From the NCBI RefSeq assembly GCF_001425165.1, contig NZ_LMDU01000001.1, forward strand, positions 812,216 to 876,215: a stretch of DNA of 64,000 nucleotides, in the 5' to 3' direction. This document shows positions 57,699 through 64,000 of this stretch, piece after piece (the stretch's first letter is position 1; each line of letters starts with the position of its first letter). This DNA is from Pelomonas sp. Root405. Its GTDB lineage: Bacteria > Pseudomonadota > Gammaproteobacteria > Burkholderiales > Burkholderiaceae_C. The position numbers and the translations under genes were made by a program. The notes under the pieces were generated by a model. That model did no database searches. It saw only the letters and a list, made by a program, of their open reading frames with translations, and was not told the DNA's origin.

Positions 57699-58020
57699 CT
57701 TGTCTCCTGGTTTGTGTCGTTTTTCACGGCCGAGCGGGTCACCGCTTCGGTGGGAGCGGACTCTAGGCAGGGCCATGCCACGCGTGTACTCAACCGCTTG
57801 AGCGTTTGGGGGCGCTGCCGCACGGCCGCCCCGCGCGAGGCACTGGCGATAACGGCCCACGATCAGCCCGGCCCTCAAACCGCAGAAATTGCAATGGCGC
57901 GGCCCAGTTCATCCTGCATCGGAAGGACGCCGCGCCCGGGTTCCCCCCAGTTTGCCGAGTACGGCGACGCGGCTCATTGCCTAAGCTGAAGCGACCACCT
58001 TCGCCCCTGGGGAGACTTTC
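57699..58020. promoter_or_regulatory. Divergent intergenic region between PL4 and metalloprotease, with shared motif copy 2
   Basis: No gene is visible in these 322 bp. On the minus strand at 57777-57759 is CATGGC-CCT-GCCTAGAGTC, matching copy 1 upstream of the PL22-like gene at 16 of 19 positions, about 60 bp before the PL4 start. The remaining bases show no convincing promoter or terminator. Confidence 0.4.
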
Positions 58021-59166
58021 ATGGCCACCATGTCCAGCAGCACCCGCCGCGCCGCCGCCGAGGGCGATGCCCAGCCGCCGCGCTATGCCTACCACTACTG
58101 CAATGTGCGCCCGGGCCTGCCGCGGGCCGCCGGGCCCGAGGTGTTCGGCGAGCGGGCGTCTGCCATCAACTCGCTGCGCGACAAGTGGCTCAACGGCACC
58201 GAGCTGGCTTACTACTTCTACGACCAGCCCAGCGACGGCCAGACGGTGATGCTGGCCGACGGCAGCAGCCGCTTCGTGTCCTGGGCCGGAGCGGCGGAGC
58301 AGAAGCAGGCCGTGCGCAAGGCCTTCGACGCCTGGGCCAAGCTCGGCCTGGGCCTCCGCTTCCGTGAGGTGCCGACCCGTGAGCAGGCCACCGTGCGCAT
58401 CGGCTTCATGGCCGGCGACGGCAGCTGGTCCTATGTCGGGCGGGCGCTGCTGGACATCGCGGCCGACGAGCGCACGATGAACATCGGCTGGGACGTGACG
58501 CAGGACCTCGACACGGCCATCCATGAGATCGGCCACACGCTGGGCTTCAACCACGAGCACCAGAACCCCTTCTCCGGCATCGTCTGGGACGAGGAGAAGG
58601 TCTATGCCGCGCTGGCGGCGCCGCCGAACAACTGGTCGCGCCAGAAGACCCACTTCAACATCCTGCGCAAGCTGGACGACACCACCGTGGAAGGCACGAC
58701 CTGGGACCCGGAATCCGTCATGCACTACCCCTTCGGCCCCGGCCTCATCTTGCAGCCGGAGAAGTTCCGTGCCGAGCCGCTGCAGCCGCCGGGCGGCCTG
58801 TCGGCGCACGACATCGCCCAGGTGCGCAAGATCTACCCCGGCCAGCCGCCGGTCAACGAGCTCGGTGAGCTGGTGCTGGCGGAATCGCGCCGGCTGCAGA
58901 TCGCGGCGGGCCAGCAGATCGACCTGCGCCTCAAGCCGCAGCGCACGCGCAACTACCAGCTCGCCACCTTCGGCGAGGCCGACACGCTGCTGGCGCTGTT
59001 CGAGGAGGTGGGCGGTGACCTGAAGTTCCGCGCCGGAGACGACGACAGCGGCGAGGACCGCAACGCCCAGCTCAAGCTCCGGCTGCAGCGCGGCCGCACC
59101 TATGTGCTGCGCGCGCGGCTGTACTACGCGGCGGCGGCGGCCGAGACGGCCGTCATGTGGTGGTAG
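58021..59166 (+). CDS. Astacin-like (M12A) zinc metalloprotease without signal peptide
   Basis: This protein of 381 residues has the extended zinc motif HEIGHTLGFNHEH (TAIHEIGHTLGFNHEHQNPF) and downstream Met-turn VMHYPF, defining a metzincin of the astacin/ZnMc type. The C-terminal 120 residues form a separate beta domain (LVLAESRRLQIAAGQQIDLR). No signal peptide is seen at MATMSSSTRRAAAE. It is either cytoplasmic or secreted by a non-Sec route. It is divergent from PL4 and shows no obvious tie to pectin. Confidence 0.85.
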   Translation: MATMSSSTRRAAAEGDAQPPRYAYHYCNVRPGLPRAAGPEVFGERASAINSLRDKWLNGTELAYYFYDQPSDGQTVMLADGSSRFVSWAGAAEQKQAVRKAFDAWAKLGLGLRFREVPTREQATVRIGFMAGDGSWSYVGRALLDIAADERTMNIGWDVTQDLDTAIHEIGHTLGFNHEHQNPFSGIVWDEEKVYAALAAPPNNWSRQKTHFNILRKLDDTTVEGTTWDPESVMHYPFGPGLILQPEKFRAEPLQPPGGLSAHDIAQVRKIYPGQPPVNELGELVLAESRRLQIAAGQQIDLRLKPQRTRNYQLATFGEADTLLALFEEVGGDLKFRAGDDDSGEDRNAQLKLRLQRGRTYVLRARLYYAAAAAETAVMWW

Positions 59167-59424
59167 AAGCCTAGACCCGGCGGTCGACCGCTCGCTACAC
59201 ACCGAAGGCCCTGGCGGCTCAACAGCACGGGCACTTTTCGATCATCACCACTTCGGTGGCCAACGCTGCACGCCCGCTGGGCTGGCGCTTCGAGCCGCTG
59301 GCGGCGTTGCTTCTCCTCGTGGGCATCAGCCCACTTCGTCGTCGCGCCTTGCCATCGGCCCGCCTCGCCAGCCCCTCGGGCGCGCCCAACCGCCGAATCT
59401 AGGCTCGCCGCGCCGCGCCGCACC

Positions 59425-60672
59425 TCAGCGCACCAACGCCTGATAAGTCAGGTTGCGCACCCGCAGGTGCAGCGTCGAGTTGCCCGCGGGCCGCAGCTGC
59501 GTCATGAAGAGGATGACCAGGCGCTCCTTCGGGTCCACCGTGTACTGCGGGAAATAGGCGCTGCCCCAGCCGAAGGCGCCTTCGCTGCCCAGCTCGGTGA
59601 AGCCGCCGCGACGCACGTTGACCCAGAAGCCCAGCCCGAAGCCATCGGCATCGCCGCGGTACTTGCCGCCGAAATGGTCGGCCGTCATCAGCGCCACCGT
59701 ATGGGGCGCGAGGATGCGCACACCGTCGAGCTCACCCTTGTTCAGCAGCATCTGCAGGAAGCGCGTGTAGTCGCCCGCCGTGCTCACCATGCCGGCGCCG
59801 CCGGAGAGCAGCTTGCGCGGGCCATTGACGAAGTCGCTGCGCGCACTCGTCTCCATCAGCTTGAGCTGCCCGCCTTCCAGGCCGTAGACATTGGCCAGGC
59901 GCGCCACCTTCTCGGGCGGCACCCAGAAGCCGGTGTCGGGCATGTGCAGCGGGTCGGTGATGCGGGTCTTGATGAACTGGTCCAGCGGCTGGCCGGACAC
60001 CACCTCGACGAGGCGGCCGAGTACATCGGTCGCATAGCCGTAGATGAACTGCTCGCCCGGGTGGCTCTGCAAGGGCAGGGCGGCGAAGCGCTCGGTCCAC
60101 TGTGCCAGCGTCTCGTCGTTGCCGACGAGGTACCAGTCCTTCATGCCGGCTGCGTCATAGGCGGCCTTGGCGGGGCCACCGCCGTAGCTCATGCCGGCGG
60201 CGTGGGTCAGCAGGTCGTGGATCGTGATGGCGCGGCGCGGCTTCTCGGTGCCCCCGCCGGGCAGCGCGACCTGCATGTTGGCGAAGGCCGGCAGGTAGCG
60301 CGACACCGGGTCTTTCAGCAGGAAGCGGCCTTCCTCGTAGAGGATCATGGCCGCCACCGTCGTCAGCGCCTTGGTCATGGACGCGATGCGGAAGATGGTG
60401 TCCGTGCGCATCGCCTTGGCGTTCTCGATGTCGCGCTGGCCGTAGGCCTTGAAGACGACCGGCTTGCCGTCGCGCAGCACGGCCATCACGCCGCCGGCGA
60501 GCTGCTGCTTGCTGATCTGGTCGTCGATGGCGTCGTCCAGGCGCTGGAGTCGCTCGGGCGAGAAGCCCTGCACGTTGACGGCTGCAGCGGCCTTGGGTGG
60601 CGCGGCGCTGGTGAGCGGTGCGTGGGTCAGCGCGGCGCAGGCCAGCGCCAGGGCAAGGATCGTCTTGTTCAT
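59425..60672 (-). CDS. Beta-lactamase-fold serine hydrolase (class C/EstB-like)
   Basis: This exported protein of 415 residues has signal peptide ILALALACAALTHAPLTSA. The SxxK motif is SMTK (FRIASMTKALTTVAAMIL), and the YxN-like tyrosine is in FIYGYATDVLGRLVEV. LLTHAAGMSYGGG is a common segment of esterase-type (family VIII) members. It may be a carboxylesterase acting on plant esters rather than a beta-lactamase. It starts 5 bp after the RG acetylesterase stop, so it is co-transcribed. The 258-bp gap beyond its 3' end holds no gene. Confidence 0.85.
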   Translation of the reverse strand: MNKTILALALACAALTHAPLTSAAPPKAAAAVNVQGFSPERLQRLDDAIDDQISKQQLAGGVMAVLRDGKPVVFKAYGQRDIENAKAMRTDTIFRIASMTKALTTVAAMILYEEGRFLLKDPVSRYLPAFANMQVALPGGGTEKPRRAITIHDLLTHAAGMSYGGGPAKAAYDAAGMKDWYLVGNDETLAQWTERFAALPLQSHPGEQFIYGYATDVLGRLVEVVSGQPLDQFIKTRITDPLHMPDTGFWVPPEKVARLANVYGLEGGQLKLMETSARSDFVNGPRKLLSGGAGMVSTAGDYTRFLQMLLNKGELDGVRILAPHTVALMTADHFGGKYRGDADGFGLGFWVNVRRGGFTELGSEGAFGWGSAYFPQYTVDPKERLVILFMTQLRPAGNSTLHLRVRNLTYQALVR

Positions 60673-60677
60673 TCGGC

Positions 60678-61928
60678 TCAGTCGCCCAGCGGTCGTTGTT
60701 GGGTGAAGCCCGGGCTCGCTGCCACGCGGTACTGCTCGGGCGGCTGCGGCTTGCTCGGGTCAATCGGGCCGAGATCATCCCTCAGCTGCGCCGCCACGGG
60801 CACGCCGGCCTGCCTCAGACCCAATGCCACCAAACGCGCCAACTGATCGGCGCCGTAGTTGTTGTGATGGGTGTTGTCGATCTTGCCGTTGTTGACCGGG
60901 TGGGCGGCCTTGGAGCGCTCCGTGCCGAGCGCCGCGTACATCGCTTGGCTCATGCCGTTGAGGTCGATGAAGGCGAGCTTCATGTCGGTGGCCACGGCGC
61001 GCGCCGCGTCGGCGTACTCCGCCAGGCTGGGCTTGAGCCGGCCATCGGCGTCGAAGTTGCGCCGTTCCATCGATGACATCACCACCGGCACGCCGCCCCG
61101 CGCCAGGATGCGTTCGGCATGCGTGCGCAGCTCGGCCTTGTAGGTCTCGGCGTTGCCGCTGCCGTCCTTCTGCTGCTTCTGGTCGTTGTGGCCGAACTGC
61201 ATCAGCACCGTGTCGCCGGGCTGCAGCTCCGACAGGATCTTGTCGATGCGCCGGCGCGAGAGCGAGTCGCGGAAGGTCTCACCCGACTGCGCATGGTTGG
61301 CCACGGCGACCGTCGGCTTGAACAGGGCGGTGAACATCTGGCCCCAACTGCTGTAGGGCTCGCGGGACTGGTCGGCGACCGTCGAGTCGCCGAGCAGGAA
61401 GATGGTGGGCACCTGCACCGGCTCGATGACGAGCCTGCGCAGCGCGGGCTGGCTGCCGTTGATCTCCAGCGTGATGCGCTGGTCCCAGGCCCAGATCTCG
61501 TCCTTGGTTTCGCGCGGCTCCTTGAGCTTGACGATGCCGGCCTCGATGCCCGGCACGGCGGCGATGCGCGCCGTGCGCACGTTGACGATGAAGCTGCGCG
61601 TCTGCGTGGCGCCGGCGGGCACCTGCACGCTGTCCAGCATCAGGCGGCGCAGCTCGGCCTTGACGGTCGTGTCGCTGGCCGCAGGCCCGCCCAGCGTGGC
61701 AGTGATGCGGTAGTTGCCCTCGGCGGGCACGTCCACCGTGAAGAAGCTGGGCTGGCCAGCCGCGTTGCGCGGCGCGCCCGGTTCGAAGCCGCTGCCCCGT
61801 TCACGGCTGTAGGTGGGCTCGGGCGTGGTGGTGAGGTCGAAGCTGAGCGCGTTGGCAGCGGGCGGTGGCGCAGCACAGCCGCTGAGGAACAACGGCACAG
61901 TGAGCACCAAAGGGAGAAGGAGGCGCAT
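60678..61928 (-). CDS. Rhamnogalacturonan acetylesterase lipoprotein (SGNH, CE12-like)
   Basis: This lipoprotein of 416 residues (lipobox LSGC) has an N-terminal beta-sandwich that looks like a galactose-binding domain (YSRERGSGFEPG, FFTVDVPAEGNYRITATLGG). An SGNH hydrolase domain follows, with Ser in FLLGDSTVADQ, Gly-Asn-type blocks NHAQSGETFRDS and MQFGHNDQK, and the DxxH pair in KIDNTHHNNYG. It removes acetyl groups from GalA residues of RG-I. Here the catalytic residues are all in place, unlike the tandem enzyme at 17976-19637. It is 40 bp after the transporter gene. Confidence 0.9.
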   Translation of the reverse strand: MRLLLPLVLTVPLFLSGCAAPPPAANALSFDLTTTPEPTYSRERGSGFEPGAPRNAAGQPSFFTVDVPAEGNYRITATLGGPAASDTTVKAELRRLMLDSVQVPAGATQTRSFIVNVRTARIAAVPGIEAGIVKLKEPRETKDEIWAWDQRITLEINGSQPALRRLVIEPVQVPTIFLLGDSTVADQSREPYSSWGQMFTALFKPTVAVANHAQSGETFRDSLSRRRIDKILSELQPGDTVLMQFGHNDQKQQKDGSGNAETYKAELRTHAERILARGGVPVVMSSMERRNFDADGRLKPSLAEYADAARAVATDMKLAFIDLNGMSQAMYAALGTERSKAAHPVNNGKIDNTHHNNYGADQLARLVALGLRQAGVPVAAQLRDDLGPIDPSKPQPPEQYRVAASPGFTQQRPLGD

Positions 61929-61968
61929 GTGTCAGTCCGTCAGGTGTTCGCCAGAGTGGTCCGGTCGT

Positions 61969-63624
61969 TCATGCGCGCGGCTGCAGCGGCTGCAGCGTGG
62001 AGTCGGCCACATGGCCGCTGCCACGGCCCCAGAGCTTGTCGTAGGGCCAGCCGGTCAGGTCTTCGACGATCTTGCGGTTCTCGTCCGTCTCGGCCTCGGT
62101 GGCACCGTTGCGCAGGCGCTCGACCTCGTGCACCAGCACCGCGTGCGTCTTCGCATTGAGGCGGAAGGACCAGGACGCGATGGCGCCCAGCACCAGCATC
62201 AGCAGCGGGCCGCCGACCATCAGCAAGGTGACGGTCTGCACAGCCTCGGCGCTTTGCACGACCACCTCGCCGGGCTTGGTCTTGATGTAGCCTCCCCAGT
62301 CGATGATCCAGCCGCTGGCCATGATGGCGGCGCTTTGGGCCAGCTTGCGCACCAGCGTCATCACGCCGGCGAAGATGCCCTCTCGGCGCTGGCCGGTGAC
62401 GGCCTCGTCGACGTCGGGCAGGTAGTTGTAGACCGACCAGGGCACGAAGTTCAGCGTGCCGCGTCCCAGGCCCGCCAGCACGATGGGCACGAACATCCAG
62501 AACACCAGGCTGATCGAGAACTCGGGGCGCGTGGGGTCCACCGCAGCAAAGATGCTGGTGCCCAGGGCCTTGAAGCCCGCATCGAAGCCTTCAGGGCGCG
62601 CCATGTAGAACACCAGATACAGCAGCAGCGCGACGCCGAAGAGCGAGGCCGCCAGCCGGTAGGCCAGCACGGGGCCGGTGCGGATGACGATCTGGATGGC
62701 CACCATCACCGAGATCAGTTGGGCCACATACATGACCGTCATCAGCTGCGAGATGACGAGCGTGGCGCCCATCAGCACCGTGGCAACGAAGAAGGCGAAG
62801 GCGCTGTTGAAGATGTCCTGCGACAGGTAGCCGCCCAGGTAGATGGACAGGTGCTGGCGGAAGGCGCGGATCTTCAGCGTCGAGAAAAGGTCGCGGAACA
62901 TCTTGGCGGGGATGGCCAGCGCGGCCTTCAGGCTGACGCCGCCATAGGTCTGCGACAGCACGGCTTGCTCGCGCGGGCCATAGGGCCGCTCCCAGCTCGT
63001 CAGCACGACGATGGTGACGACGACCGAGAAGATGCAGCCGAAGATGGCCGCCATCCAGAAGAAGGTGTCCGGCGAGTCCTTGCCACCGAAGTGGCTGATC
63101 AGCAGCGTGGGCAGGTAGGACGCCAGGATGGCCGAGCTCTGCGCCACGATCATGCGGGCGCCGGCGAACTTGGCCTTCTCCTTGTAGTCCTTGGTCATCT
63201 CGGCTGCGAGCGTCTCCCAAGGGATGAGAAACATCGTGTACAGCAGTTCGAAGAAGATGAAGACAAGCAGGTAGTAATAGAAGGTGTGGCCGGTGCGGAA
63301 GATCAGCGCGAAGCTGGGCAGCAGTGGGATGGTGATCAGCAGGAACAGCTTGCGCCGGCCGATCTTTCGGCCCACCCAGGTGTGGCGCAGGTTGTCCGAC
63401 ACGTAGCCGATCAGCGGGCAGGTGATGGCTTCGATCAGCCGCGGCAGGCCCAGCACCAGGCCGGCCTCGGCAGCGCTGAGGCCGCAGAAGGTCGTGAAGA
63501 AATAGAACAGCCAGCCGGTGATGACGGCCTGCGCGCCGGCCCCGAGCATGTCGCCCGAGCCCCAGCCCCAATAGTTGACCCAGGTGGGTTGTCGGGCGGC
63601 GGGGTGGAGGTTCTTGGTGATCAT
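61969..63624 (-). CDS. GPH-type (glycoside-pentoside-hexuronide) sugar:cation symporter, MFS
   Basis: This inner-membrane transporter of 551 residues has about 12 hydrophobic segments. The MFS loop 2-3 signature is seen in RHTWVGRKIGRRKLFLLITI, and the N-terminal GDMLGAGAQAVITGWLFYFF is typical of the melibiose/glucuronide symporter group. It heads an operon with RG acetylesterase and the serine hydrolase, so it probably imports unsaturated Rha-GalA disaccharides or rhamnose. I use MITKNLHPAARQ (63622-63624) rather than the open frame to 63705. Confidence 0.88.
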   Translation of the reverse strand: MITKNLHPAARQPTWVNYWGWGSGDMLGAGAQAVITGWLFYFFTTFCGLSAAEAGLVLGLPRLIEAITCPLIGYVSDNLRHTWVGRKIGRRKLFLLITIPLLPSFALIFRTGHTFYYYLLVFIFFELLYTMFLIPWETLAAEMTKDYKEKAKFAGARMIVAQSSAILASYLPTLLISHFGGKDSPDTFFWMAAIFGCIFSVVVTIVVLTSWERPYGPREQAVLSQTYGGVSLKAALAIPAKMFRDLFSTLKIRAFRQHLSIYLGGYLSQDIFNSAFAFFVATVLMGATLVISQLMTVMYVAQLISVMVAIQIVIRTGPVLAYRLAASLFGVALLLYLVFYMARPEGFDAGFKALGTSIFAAVDPTRPEFSISLVFWMFVPIVLAGLGRGTLNFVPWSVYNYLPDVDEAVTGQRREGIFAGVMTLVRKLAQSAAIMASGWIIDWGGYIKTKPGEVVVQSAEAVQTVTLLMVGGPLLMLVLGAIASWSFRLNAKTHAVLVHEVERLRNGATEAETDENRKIVEDLTGWPYDKLWGRGSGHVADSTLQPLQPRA

Positions 63625-63691
63625 GTGGTGGGCGCTGGGAGCGCTTGTCTCTGCTTTTGTTTGGTGGCCATGCCCATGCCGGGACATCTGC

Positions 63692-64000
63692 CTTTCCGCT
63701 TGCAAGCGGAAAGTCCTTCGCCAGGCACAAGACAGTCCGCAGAGGACTGTCTTGTGTCCGGGCTCAGCCCCGGCGGGCGACCTTCTTTTTGAGCGACCAA
63801 GAAGAAGGCAAAAAGTCGCCCCCGAACCGCCCGGCCCTTAGCTTCGCAGCGGGCTGCCCTGCGGTGCTCGATCCTTGAGGCCTCGCGCAGAACTCGCTTC
63901 GCTACGCGCCGCTCAGACAGCTGCGCGAAGTCAGAGCTTGAAGTGCGCTGCGCGCACGGCCTCAAGACCTTCTGTTCCTCGGCGGGCTCAAAGGGGGTGT
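63692..64000. repeat. Palindromic dispersed repeat 3 (runs off window end) with two small hairpins
   Basis: Upstream of the symporter lie two perfect palindromes, CTTTCCGCTTG/CAAGCGGAAAG (63692-63713) and CACAAGACAGTCC/GGACTGTCTTGTG (63726-63756). Then comes an element starting CCCCGGCGGGCGACCTTCTT (63768 on). Its middle (63851-63934) shares GGGCTGCCCTGCG, GCAGAACTC and AGACAGCTGCGCGAAGTCAG with repeat 2. The right arm is cut by the window edge. No gene is supported in 63625-64000. Confidence 0.7.

Noticed and set aside
56241..57989. A 582-codon plus-strand frame opposite the PL4 lyase
   Set aside because: Antisense artefact; no motifs, and the minus strand encodes a complete lyase.

Overview
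The window is a high-GC stretch of a betaproteobacterial chromosome. The gene order ispB-rplU-rpmA-obgE-proB, then rppH, proS and a lytic transglycosylase, together with pilB, a PEP-CTERM-type sorting signal and Burkholderiales-like protein sequences, points to the Burkholderiales, probably a Roseateles/Pelomonas/Rubrivivax-like bacterium. The genus is an inference from sequence resemblance only.

Region 1 (1-17.9 kb) is core genome. It holds the N-terminal part of pilB, tRNA-Pro(CGG), ispB, ribosomal proteins L21 and L27, Obg, ProB, RppH, ProS, a lytic transglycosylase, an M3 peptidase, ubiX, grxD, a small outer-membrane protein, prmC-prfA-hemA, miaB and a tRNA with anticodon CAT.

Region 2 (18-31 kb) is the first half of a locus for breaking down pectin, specifically rhamnogalacturonan I (RG-I). 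A secreted protein with two tandem SGNH esterase domains is divergent from a PL22-like beta-propeller protein. These are followed by a TonB-dependent receptor and a tightly coupled run of a PL11 RG lyase, a GH43-like lipoprotein, a GH115 alpha-glucuronidase and a GH43 enzyme.

Region 3 (31-37.4 kb) interrupts the locus. It carries an unknown secreted protein, a SnoaL-like protein, MipA/OmpV divergent from an OmpR-type two-component system, a DUF2306 membrane protein, a GFA-family protein and a large imperfect palindromic repeat element.

Region 4 (37.4-54.9 kb) is a long minus-strand operon. It runs from L-rhamnose catabolism (fused aldolase/dehydrogenase, rhaI, cytoplasmic GH28, rhaM) into secreted enzymes (DUF6250-like, GH2, PL26, GH43, an esterase, an unknown protein and a PL1 pectate lyase). 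It is divergent from a DeoR-type regulator and an FGGY (rhamnulo)kinase. A perfect 34-bp palindrome lies between the two units and is the obvious candidate operator.

Region 5 (54.9-64 kb) has a PL4 RG endolyase translationally coupled to a PEP-CTERM-like protein, an astacin-like metalloprotease, and an operon of a GPH-type sugar:cation symporter, an RG acetylesterase lipoprotein and a beta-lactamase-fold hydrolase. Two more palindromic dispersed repeats flank this block.

Put together, extracellular and periplasmic lyases (PL1, PL4, PL11, PL26), esterases and debranching glycosidases would strip and cut RG-I. The TonB receptor and the symporter would import fragments. L-rhamnose would be converted through mutarotation, isomerisation, phosphorylation and aldol cleavage to DHAP and lactaldehyde/lactate. 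I see no GH105/GH88 unsaturated-uronyl hydrolase and no galacturonate pathway here, so those steps must be encoded elsewhere or done by unexpected enzymes.
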